Shown here in pieces: positions 20,601 to 30,900 of a DNA stretch of 64,000 nt. The notes under the pieces were generated by a model. It searched no databases. It saw only the letters and a list, made by a program, of their open reading frames with translations, and was not told where the DNA came from. Location: assembly GCA_011032825.1 (NCBI GenBank), contig JAADJZ010000005.1, forward strand, positions 1,431,001 through 1,495,000, in the 5' to 3' direction. Position numbers and translations under genes: made by a program. This stretch comes from Massariosphaeria phaeospora. Taxonomy: Eukaryota; Ascomycota; Dothideomycetes; Pleosporales. Position 1 is the stretch's first letter; each line of letters starts with the position of its first letter.

Positions 20601-21077
20601 AAGTGCAACATCGCGCGTTTCGCCTGCCATGGCATCTCGGATCCACTTGTTCCTTCAAGAAGCGGCCTCGTATTACAGACCTCAGGCACTCGCACACAAG
20701 CGCCTAGACAGGATTCGCTGAGTGTGCGCGATGTTTTCGAGATCAGACTCGAGCACGCTGAAATCGCGTACCTCTCTGCCTGCTCGACGGCGGAAAACAA
20801 AGTGAAGCCCCTGGCTGACGAGGTTCTGCATGTCGTGAGCGGGTTCCAGGCAGCAGGGTTTCGGCATGTGGTAGGGTGCTTATGGCCGTCGTTAGACCAT
20901 GTGTGCAAGCAAGTCGCGGAGTCGTTCTACTCAGCACTGTGGAGAAACGGAGTGGAAAGCTACAACGACCGGGCTGTAGCGTTGGCATTGCATAAAACTG
21001 TTTTGGAGGTTCGAGAAGGAGAGGACCATTGCTTGCAACCGCTGGTGTGGGCGCAATATGTGCATTTCGGAGCATGA
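17692..21077 (+). pseudogene. TPR-CHAT protein (caspase-like protease), frame broken once
   Basis: Reading starts at the ATG at 17692 and stays open to 19227. The conserved protein then continues in another frame from about 19108 to the stop at 21077. The break lies at a run of five A (19108-19112), about codon 472, and corresponds to one missing base. The first two thirds hold repeated TPR-like units with the pattern RL-x-NLG...YERTG...L-x-x-AI. The C-terminal part is a CHAT domain: the catalytic His is in FACHG (His codon 20628-20630) and the Cys in LSACSTA (TGC 20781-20783). Both catalytic residues are intact. Total coding capacity is about 1,128 codons. By family, CHAT proteases act in cell death, and in fungi they often adjoin a gasdermin gene, as here. 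The break may be decay, a sequencing error in the homopolymer, or -1 slippage on the A run. Confidence 0.85.
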
Positions 21078-21353
21078 AAGGTGGGCTTGGAGGGGGGAGG
21101 TAGATGGAGAGGTGGTAGGCGTCGCGATATTCCAAGGTTTCCCCCCTCCATTACGTAATGCGTTCTTTCCTCTATGCGATTTGGTTCAAAGCAACGATGC
21201 GTGTTCATTTAAAGTACGCTCATCCTCAAATGCGTCTCCATGGCGGTGAAAACTTGAGATGCTAGCTACCCGTGAACCGAACCTGCAGAGCTAGCATAAG
21301 GAGGAAGTAGCGCTCCTCAAACCAACGCATCAGCAAGGCCCCTCTCATCCTCA

Positions 21354-21815
21354 TCAATCCCTCTTCGCCGCCGTCTCCCCACCTCCAAACCACTCCGGCC
21401 TCCTAACCAAAACATACAGCCTCCCCACCGCCGGCGGCACCAGCACCTGCAGCGCGCCGACCAACGCCTTCCGCGTCAGGCCTGTGGCATCCCGCGCGCC
21501 CGCCGCCTGCAGGAGCATGACGGGGATCAGGAATCCCTCGCCGGCTAGCAGCGTCGAGTACGTAAGCTTCCTCTGCGCCGGCGCCTGCGGGCTCTCGGGC
21601 AGCGCGAGCAGCAGTGGGACCGCGAGCCCGCATGATAGCGCGCCGAGCCACTGTGTGAGCGAGACGGCGGCGTTGGTGATGAGCGTGGGGTGCGAGACCA
21701 GTAGGGAGAGCATGGCGGAGGGGTAGGTCAGCATGGTGATGCCGCCGAGGAGGTTGAGGGTTGATTCGAGGGCGAAGGCGTAGCGGAGGCGGGTGGTGGC
21801 TGTTGAGGCGGGCAT
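21354..21815 (-). CDS. Small multi-pass membrane protein of unknown function
   Basis: 153 residues from the ATG at 21815. Three to four hydrophobic helices can be seen (around LLGGITMLTYPSAM, LGALSCGLAVPLLLAL, FLIPVMLLQAAG and LVGALQVLVPPAVG). The loops are short and the tail is basic. The layout resembles a widespread family of small fungal integral membrane proteins without known role. The longer upstream frame (to 22079) is not used, because the predicted helices begin right after the inner ATG. The start region carries a CT/CA-rich leader. Confidence 0.7.
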   Translation of the reverse strand: MPASTATTRLRYAFALESTLNLLGGITMLTYPSAMLSLLVSHPTLITNAAVSLTQWLGALSCGLAVPLLLALPESPQAPAQRKLTYSTLLAGEGFLIPVMLLQAAGARDATGLTRKALVGALQVLVPPAVGRLYVLVRRPEWFGGGETAAKRD

Positions 21816-22101
21816 TGTTGTAGATGGATCGTGGTTTGGAGGTATGATGGTGGTGTGATGGTTGCGTGGTAATTGTGGAGTGGAAAGAAAGAGCTGATTG
21901 AAGAATTGGAGAAGTGGGTTTTGTTCGACGTGTCTATGACGTAGACGCGACTTCCGTGCATGTGGTTGCCACTCACAGCGCCCGGCTGTCCGGGGCCCGT
22001 CACAATCAAAACTGGCTATCTTGATACCTTCCATGTCAGATGTAAAGCAAGGGTTCTTGTACGCCGAGTCAAACGTCATTTTTCCATGAAGATAACCTAT
22101 G

Positions 22102-22121
22102 CACGTGATTCAAGCACGTGA
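22102..22121. promoter_or_regulatory. Two CACGTGA E-box-like sites
   Basis: CACGTGA occurs at 22102-22108 and 22115-22121, 13 bp apart in the same orientation, about 290 bp before the start of the membrane-protein gene at 21815. Such words bind bHLH factors (Cbf1 or SREBP type) in fungi; binding here is inference. Confidence 0.4.
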
Positions 22122-22242
22122 CATTCAGCAATCTTCCGTCAAATTGCAGACGCAGTGAGATCCTGTCTATCGCTATGAAAACTAACGTTGGATTCGCATA
22201 ACTCCACAAGCTCTATACGATCTTACATTACCTACTGTACTG

Positions 22243-22350
22243 GATACAATAGGGCTTCGTAATGGCAAAAGCAGACTGATTCCGTATTGCTGAAATCTTC
22301 TACCGTGTCAAGAGGATACCGTAAGGTCTGCTTTTGTCAGCTATAGGAAT
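22243..22350 (+). repeat. Diverged dispersed repeat, copy A, with internal inverted repeat
   Basis: CAAAAGCAGAC (22266-22276) and GTCTGCTTTTG (22326-22336) form an exact 11-bp inverted repeat around 49 bp. The stretch aligns by eye with 49391-49500, sharing blocks such as ATAGGGCT, GGCAAA, GTCAA-AGGAT and TCAGC in order. It is probably a relic of a DNA transposon or MITE. Confidence 0.5.
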
Positions 22351-22505
22351 TATTTTCAACTACGGGGCAATTATCAGCAAACAAGGATTAATAAAATGTT
22401 CCGAAGCTTTAGCTGATCAACGCAAGCCATTATAGAAGAGCATTAAATTTATGATAGTATAACCTATATACAATTCTACCACATTCTATTCTCTTCACTT
22501 TGATA

Positions 22506-22929
22506 CTATTTCTCCATGGCCTCACAAATTTCAGACTGTAGTTGAACAGCCCCAGAAGCGGCAGTGGCTTCAAGCCAATCCTTCAATTCATACTTTTCCG
22601 GCTCGAGCTCCGCGTGCGAAAGTTTAAATCCGAGTTCCATCGCTGCTTTCTGAATGGCCTGAATCTGGGAGTTAGATCTCGCCTCCTTCGTGGATGCATG
22701 GAGTGTAAGGTATTCTTGGAGCTGTGCAAGGGCACGCTCAGTCAATTGGGGTGACGCTGGTGGTGGTGCGGTAGTGGAATAGGCATCCCGGTATAGTGTA
22801 TCAATATGCCCAGCACGACTCTATAGGTCACGGCGTTAGTGTTTAATCGTGTAGAGTGAGAGGTTTATATACGTAGGGTGGTTTAGTCGACCTAGTGTGG
22901 GTCTGGGGAAGTGAATACTGGTTCGACAT
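22506..22929 (-). CDS. Small hypothetical protein (123 aa)
   Basis: Two exons: 22929-22873 (19 codons from the ATG) and 22820-22506. The 52-bp intron begins GTATAT, contains CACTAAC and ends TATAG; the frame runs through it in phase 0. The C-terminal 80 residues look helical and charged (around QIQAIQKAAMELGFKLSHAE). There is no signal peptide or membrane segment. I do not recognise the family. The consistent splice signals and clean phase make it more likely real than chance. Confidence 0.55.
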
Positions 22930-24936
22930 TGCAGGTGGGAAGTTCTGGATGCTAGAGCTTGTAAGCAAACCAACGTAGTTGCGATAGTATGAAGAAGGGT
23001 TATAGCCATAGGCATGGACCACGATGTATCGCTAACAGTATATGCCATACAAGTTACCGATGAAGTAGTTGCTTGAACGTCAAGTGAGAAATTGCTGGGA
23101 GATACACTCACGGCGATATGTCTTTCATTTGACTAGATGCCACTGAAGAAGTTGACGCTAAGATGTAAAGTGTAAAGGGTCTTTTGAAGCTCAGTGATGC
23201 CAATTAAGTATACTTCAAACGGGATACGTTCAGACTTTATACCCATCTGAAGTATCCTGGTACTTTCTAGACTCAAGCCCTCCGGCTTTCAGCAAATACA
23301 GGCTTAAAGGACGTCCAGTGAAAGAGTCCAGAATCCAGATGGCAAGCCCACCAAGCGCAGGGTAGTATGCGCTGGAGGACGCCCCCGGCCTCAAAATGTC
23401 TCCGTGCCTGATCTCCACAGCCGAAGCGCCCACTGATTCGTTCTCCGCCGGCATCGACGCCCAACAAACGGAGCATGTCCTTAAGCTTGGGACTTTGCCT
23501 TGTTTTTTTCGCGTGATGTAAGCGAAAAGCGAAGCACCTGTGATGGTGGAAGATTGGTACTAGAGTGCATAAAAACAGAAGATCGTGCCTAGGTACCCAA
23601 TGAGCAAACGGAGATCTTGGGCCGCAAATCCAGGAATCAACAAGGTGTCCAAGTCAGCGCATGCCGCTGTGGACAATGCAGAGCATGGGTGCCGTATCAT
23701 GTTGGACCGCGGTGGCATGCTTTCACAAGATCGCGAAAACGGCGGAGCACGAATACGAGATTCCTTGGCAACTGACTCCATTTCAATCGTAGCCGCATTG
23801 CCCGTTTTAGCTTAGCGATGACGGCGATAGGGCAGCAGATGCTTGGTGATGCAGTTTCTCTGCGCTAGGTGTGGGTGCGCATGATGATGCTCGTTATCTG
23901 CTAGATGCTGCAGAGGCTGCAGAGGCTGCAGAAGCGGCGGGTTAAATACGAGAGGCTCCATCCGCTCGGGCGGTTGCCTAGTTTTGCCTGCACGCCGCGC
24001 AAATGCGAACCACCCTTAAGAGCAGAGCCGCTTGCTCAGGCGGGTTGCCTCGTTTTGCCTGCACTCCGCAGAAATGCGAACCACCCTCAAAGTAGAGCCT
24101 CCACAGAAGGCTTCAAGTCCAGAAATTGGTAATTCTCCCCTGATCCCTCTCCGGCATCCATGTTGCCCTGATAATCTTTGATCTTCTATTTCTCTATTGC
24201 TCGATCTTCCGGAACTTTCATAAGCTGCCAGCTTATCCTTAGCAACACACTTCTCTATTCCTCTATCTTCTTCAAATCTTCAACCCCTTATTCTTAGAGT
24301 CATCACATTTTTGGATCTCAGAGACATTGGTATATCTGTGCATGTTTTTTGACTCGTTCAAAATAGGACGTAGGTGCGCTTATCCAGACCCCGCACTTTA
24401 GGGCTAGCCCTATCCGGACCCTACCTTGCTTAGATTTCATACTATATCTTGCAACATTAAGTAACTACTGTATAAAGAATTGTAGCCTTCTATAGGTACA
24501 TTACTGCGTTAGATAATCCTTCTAGAGGCGCGCAGGTTTATCTCCCTAGTTCCGGAGATTCCGCTTCTGTAACTAGGTAAGAGCCCTTGCACGTGCCATC
24601 ACCATAGGGCTTTTCGCAAGCTCCTTTCGCCGTCTCTCCCCTGTTATTAGTTACCGTGTAGATCTGTAATGCGGATACCTAAACCAAGCGAATTCTATGA
24701 ACGACAAACACGCACAAGCACACAAACACTAGCAAGCCAATTCTAAAAATCAACACGATGCATCTACATATCTATCTCCAGCCCGCATCATCCACCACGC
24801 GAAAAACACTTTTAAACTTTGACCCCCTCACATTTTCCGAGAACGCCTTCCATTCCCACCGAAACACCAAATCCCCACAATAACACAATTCCTCGAAAAT
24901 CGAAATCTCAAAACCTCAAAACCTCAAAACCAACCT
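22930..24936. other. Gene-poor stretch with short repeats
   Basis: 2.0 kb without a convincing gene. It holds CTGCAGAGG triplicates at about 23905-23935, a 71-bp tandem duplication at 23950-24110 and an AT-rich zone at 24400-24560. Short frames (for example minus strand 23454-23230) have no recognisable domain. The right end should contain the midasin 3' UTR. Confidence 0.5.
23950..24110 (+). repeat. 71-bp tandem duplication
   Basis: The block GGTTGCCT...TTTTGCCTGCAC...AAATGCGAACCACCCT starts at 23972 and again at 24043, with a few differences between the copies. Confidence 0.8.
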
Positions 24937-27900
24937 CTACGCACTCCCCACCACCTCCCCAAACCACTGCCTCAACGCCCCGGCCAACACGCCCGGCAAC
25001 TCGCGCACATCGCGCACCACCAGGTAATACCGGAACGGGAAGCGCTCCATATACTTCCAGCGCACGACCCTGCCATCAGGCGTGATTTCCACGGACTGCA
25101 AGTCGAGGATACTAGTTTTGTCTTTTGGCTTCTGCGCTTGTACTTGTACCTGTGCTTCCGAGGTTGAAGCAGGCGTGGGGGCGGCAGGTACCGGCGGATT
25201 CGACGAGTCGATAATGACAAAGACAATCATCACGCGCTCCTCCTGCGCGCGGCGCACCAGCCGCTGGATCTCAGCGTGCGAGTCGCAGATACCATCGCTA
25301 ACCACCAGCATCAGCTGCCAGAGGTCCTCGCCAGCTGCGCTCGAGCCCTTGCGGCGCGCCTCGGCGAACAGCTCCAGACTGCGCTCGACGAGGCCCCTAA
25401 CATTCGTCTTGCTGGCGGCAAAGCCAAACTGCTCGAAGACGCGCACACCGGCGTCCGAAGTGAAGGGCTTGTCGAAGTCGTGCGCGACGTTGACGGAGTC
25501 GCCGAAGCCGACGACGGAGACTTCGCCGACTTCGAGCATGGCGAGGGAGCGCGTGACGAGCGTGAGGGTTTTGAGCGCCAGGTTCGAGGCGCCGGATTCG
25601 GCCATGGATTTGGAGTCGTCGAGCGCGATGAGGACTTGGTAGCTGCGTTTGCTGGGCTGCGAGCGGCGGAGCCAGATCTTGTCGCGCTTGTAGCCTGAGG
25701 CGATGTAGGGGATGATGCGTTTGAGGTTGAGGCGCTTGCCGGTGCGGAAGTCGCCGCGCAGTTTGGTGGCGAGAGTGGGTGCGAGGATGAGGCGAAGGTG
25801 CTCGGTTAGCTGTTGCGATAGGGAGTGAGTGGATGCTTCGTGGTTGATCCAAAGAGCTCTGGCGTCCTCTGTTGATACAGGGGCGACAGGTTCCAAGTGG
25901 GTAAGCTCGAGCTGGTTCTCGACGTCGTCGACGGAGGAAGTGTCAGAGAATTCATCTTCAAGCGATAGAGCATCTTGCATATCCTGATCTTCTTCGTGTG
26001 AAAATGGCTTTTGTTCTCCAACGAAAGCCTGAGGCCGACCATCCACATTTGCTGGTGGCTGCTCGGTGTGTTGGTTCTCATGCAGATCCTCGTCTCTCAT
26101 ATCCACGTCCTTACTGCTATCTTGGACTTGATCTTCGCTGTCGTCCGGTCGCATTGGAATCTCCTCATCCTCATCAACAGCCATGCCCATATCTTGATCC
26201 AGAGCCTTGGCCTGATCTTCCGTCGCAGTGCCTAAAGCTTGCGTATCGGCCTGAGTCTCATCATCCGGAACATGTTCGAAATCCGCATCAGCCATGTCAA
26301 CTTCTTTGTCAATTTGTTGGACTTGGCTCTCGTCTTTCTCTTTGGCGTCGGAAATCTGCCGTTGCTGGTTGTACCATCGCTCGAGGACATCTCCGAGCTT
26401 TTTGAAGGACTGCGTTTCCGGCGACTGTTCCTCTTCCTCGCCGCGACCACCAGCTTCAGGCTGGGAAGCCTGACCGAGAGTACCATCCTCTGCCGTCGTC
26501 TCTTGCTTCTGCTCTGAGCCCTCGCCCTCGTTGCCGTCGTCACGATTGGCAGCGCTGGCAGATGTTTCCTCATTCTGGTTTTGGTGGGCTTCTTCGTTCG
26601 CCTCCATTCCGGCCCCTGCTTCAGCATTAGGGTCCGATTGTTGGTCGTCCTTCGTCTGTTGGGGTTCTTCGTCCGGCATATGATCATCTGGAAGAGGGAT
26701 GGCATCATCATCAACAGGTTCGTCACCCTCCTGCTCATCGTCCATGTCTTCTTCGTCCTCGACATGTCCGGAGGTGTCTTTCTGCTCCTCTTCTTCCTGC
26801 TCGGGACCAATCTCGTTGTCGATGTTGTCAGGCTCAGCTCCAACTTCAGCATCCATCTCCTCCTCCCCGAGATCCTCATCCATGTCCATGTCTCCGAGGT
26901 CTTTGTCTTCTTTTTCTTCATCATTGCCATCGATGTTAAGCTCGTCAGGCAGGTCCAACGTCTCCTCTTCTTTAGCGTGCGGATCCATTTTCTCAGTTTC
27001 GCCCACTCCGACATCTTCTTCCTGCTCATCACCCTCCATCTCCATCTCCTCATCATCCTGCTTATTCTCTTGCTCCTCGGGGTTGTCACTATCCTCATCC
27101 TTTTTATCTTTCTGGTCAGCGGCAACCTGTTCATCTTTGTTCTCCGTGCCCACATCCTTATTTCCTTCTTTGTCTTTCGCATCGTCCTCTTTCCCACCCT
27201 CATCCCACATCTTCTCGTCCACCGCGCTAGGGCCAAGATCATCGACACTGCCCACCTCACTCTGTACATCGTCGTCTCCCTCGTCGCCCTCGCCATCCTC
27301 ATCTTCCTTTTCGGCGACGTCCCCCGTCTCGCCCTCCATCTCCTGCTCACCCATGTCAACTGCATCCTCTTCCTCTTCGATGCTACCCTCACGTTCTCCG
27401 CTCTTTTCTTGTGCAAGATCCTCGAGGTCCTCGTCCTCTTCGATGTCCTTAGATATGTCTTCAGCGCCCTCGCCCTCTCCTAGGCCGGTACCTGATTCGA
27501 GTTTCTCGTCTTTACCCGCTTGTTGGTCGGCAGATTTCTCCGAGGGCTGACAGAATCCTTGGCTGCCGACCAGGATGAGAGATTTTGACAACCGATAGAG
27601 CAACTTCGTAGATGATAGATGCAAAGCTGCGAAGCGTTCATACAAGAACTCACACGAAGCGACGTATTGTTTCAAGATCGGTTGAACGGCCGCGAGCAAA
27701 GCAGTACCAACCCGCAGATTCTCGTTCTCATGCAGGTACTGCATCTTCCCCAACACTATCTCAAGTTCTTGTGTTATCCGAGGTGTGTGAAGAGCTGATA
27801 TGGCGGAGTAAAGTGCCTGTTCTTCCTTGGCGAGCCACGCCGTGTCTTCGGTTGAAGCCGGTATATTTATGAGTGACGTCTCTACGTCTTGCATCGATCC

Positions 27901-30900
27901 TAGTATGGAGTCCAGCGCATGGAGTATATCCTTCACGTGGTCGTCCAAAGTGACGCGCTGATTTTCCGAGAATGTGGAATCCTTCACTATTGGGTAATTG
28001 AAAAAGGAAGGCTCGACGTGCTTGAGGAGAATATTTGGCATGACGATGTGCCAACTGTCGAACGCCTCACGAACTTCCACGATGTACTGCTTGACAGATG
28101 TATCGAGAGTTTGATGAGCGGCGGACCACACATTTGTAGGGAGAATAGGCAGCTGATCAAACGCGAGGGACAGCTGCCTGAGCTTGGCGCTCCAATCTCG
28201 CGCACCACTAACGACATGATCCAGATCTTCCGTCTTGCCTAATTGGGCCTGGGCAGCTACGACTTCGCTTCCGGTCTTGAGCATTGTGGAGAGCCATGAG
28301 ACGCTAGGCTGTAAAGAAACTGTGGCTTGCATCTGCTGCTCGGAGACTGACGTGATGTTCGAGACATCTGCGTCGCAGAGATGAGCGACCTGAGCCATGG
28401 GTCCTTGCAGTAGCTTTAGGCCTTCGCTTGCTTTGCTAAGCATACCACGTTGTCGAATAGTTGATTGGAGCAGGCCTTCCAGGTACCCGATACTTCTCGC
28501 AACGTCGTTACCTGTCAAATCGCCTGAATGCTCTCGAGTGACGTCCCGAACCTGAGGCAATATACTCAACGATTTGTGCAAGAAGTACTCGGAACGCTGT
28601 GCATGCTCCGAGGTAGTCCCCGAAACGGCCGGCAGGGCTGCCAGAATCGTAGAAAGGTCGTCCTGCTTGGCTAGAAGGTCGCTGCTTAGGTTCGACTTGA
28701 TGCCCATCTGCCGCAGTTCCTTCATCGTGTCCGCATACAGCTTCCGCTTTCTGGTTTTCAGATGTTGCACTGTCTCTTTGTTCTCCTCTGTAAGAATGTT
28801 TGGCGTAGCTTTCTGCAATTGGGCTATTGATAATTCCAAGTCGGTAATAAAGCTGTCAACATACGTCGCTCCGTCAACACAGACTGCGGATGGAGTCGAG
28901 ATTCTGCGCATCATCGAGACGGTGATGGGAAGGTTCTTATACCGACTAGGTCGTTCATCCCATATAGAGATACCAGGCGCGCAGAGCTCCAAGAATTCCG
29001 AACGGACTCCGGTGAGCACTTCGGTCATTTCAACATCTCTAACCGCGGCAGACTCGTCTGGGAATCCAGATTTATAGATGCCAGAGACTGGCTGGTTAAG
29101 CAATTTTCTGAACTTGCGCACTAGTTTGGATAGCTTGCGATGAGAAGTTTTAGCGCTCTGTCTCAAAGCTTCGATGTTCGTGTCTTTCCAGCTAGCAAGT
29201 TTGATAACGTCGTTGACTTCCTTCTCTAGCGTCTGCCGACCCTTGATCAGGGCTTCATGCACAGGCTGCTTCAGACGCGAAAAATATTCGATGAAGTTTT
29301 GAAGGGCGAGATGTATGTGCCGAAGACCATGTAATTCATTCAAACGCATGGCAATGTGCTGAAGTAATTGTTGTAGGAGTGTAAGCCGTCCCTGAAATTG
29401 GCCGAGTGTAGTAGAAGAAAAGAAGCCCTCTAGAGTCTTCAAAAGTTCTCTAGCGTGAATTTTCATAGATTCTTCATCCGAAATGGACTCAGAGGCGGCG
29501 ACAATAGTTTCGTACGCCACGAAAAACCAGCTTTTGGCATCGTCGCGGCACTTTTCTGTCTCCATGTCGAATAAACGCGCCCATGTCGTAAGCTCTAGTT
29601 GCCTCCAGCTGACAAGCAACTTCGTCAGATCGTCGTACAAATTGGCAGTGCTAAGTTCTCGGCTAGCGAGTCGCTGCCATTCGTAAATGTACCCGTGCAA
29701 TTTCTCTGCTTTCGTGATGATCTTTGCGATGGGATCGACGTGTCGAAAAGCCAGCGCTTCATCGCAGGTGCGAAGCACGTCAGCCAAGGTTGCATGCTCT
29801 GGCCAGATCATCTGGATTTGGCGATATCGGTGTTGGATCCTGTGAATAAGGGTCACAAAATGTTTCGCTTCAGAAAGGTTTGCATCGAAGTAGAAGTTGT
29901 AGTTCCGACCGCCATTGGAAGACGACAACGCATTTGACTTCTTCTGTAAAGCCATAAGGATAGCAGGTAAGGCGTTATCGAGGCTAGTCTTGTAAGATTT
30001 ACCATCAGAGACTCGTGCTATCTCGGTTGAACACCACTCAAGCAAGTCTGTGATAGCCTTACACGCGTTGTCGCCACCATTGAAGAGCTCGGAATGGATG
30101 TTAGCATGTCGGATAGTATGCTCACGCGACGTAGATACTGGCGAACTAGTCACTTCCTGTTCTCGTTCGTAATCCGGAAACAGGTCCGGGTCCTCCTCGT
30201 CCGCTTCCTCATCGTCGCCTCGATAACTGTACAGGCTTCTATTCTTGGCTTCCTTGTCTTGCTCTTGGAGTAATCTTGATTTCCACTCGCTATAGAAAGA
30301 TGAGAAGATATCATGGAGGAGTCCCTGGGGTTTCGCGTCCGACATATAATGGCGATCCACACCTCGAATGATAACCAGGGTGTGTAAGGCATGCCAGCGA
30401 AGATCCACAGCACGTTGCCCGTGTGTAAACTCTTGTTTCGCGACCTCGATGAGCGTTGCGGACTCTGTGTTGCAGCATCCGTGGAGTCCAAAGAAGGGTG
30501 TGTAACTGGAAATGTACCGGAAACATTTTGCGATATCACCTAGCTGCTCTTGTTCCTGGACGCCAAGAGACAACCCAATGTCAAGGCACGCAAGAAACCC
30601 AACTGCAGGGGCAGTGATGTCGTCGTAGCTCCGATATCCTTCGCTTAACCGTCGGCTTATATGAGAGATATTTTGACGCAGTGTGTCGTCTAAAGATGCT
30701 TCGTGAACTGTCCTGGAACCATTCACCAAAGGCCGTATCATGCTAAGCAAGTTGGTAAATTCGCCCTGCAGGGCATCCAGCTCCGACACCTCTGGTCGCA
30801 CGATAGGCGGCACGGGAGGCTCGCCGCCCATTGAATGGATGGCCTCCTCTATCTGTCGAATCCGGAGGCTGGTGTCTTGTCCTGTGAATCCCTTCTGAAA

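Larger units (their letters stand above)
21816..22505. other. Intergenic region with E-boxes and a diverged dispersed repeat
   Basis: 690 bp. Twin CACGTGA words stand at 22102 and 22115, and a diverged repeat with an internal inverted repeat lies at 22243-22350. The stretch from about 22200 on is AT-rich. No gene was recognised. Confidence 0.5.

Noticed and set aside
26232..27550. Long open frames overlapping the midasin acidic region (minus 394 codons, plus 300 and 283 codons)
   Set aside because: They arise from the GAA/GAG/GAT-rich coding of the Asp/Glu stretch; the products are low-complexity (Arg/Met/Trp- or Ser/Leu/Val-rich) and lie inside a certain gene.
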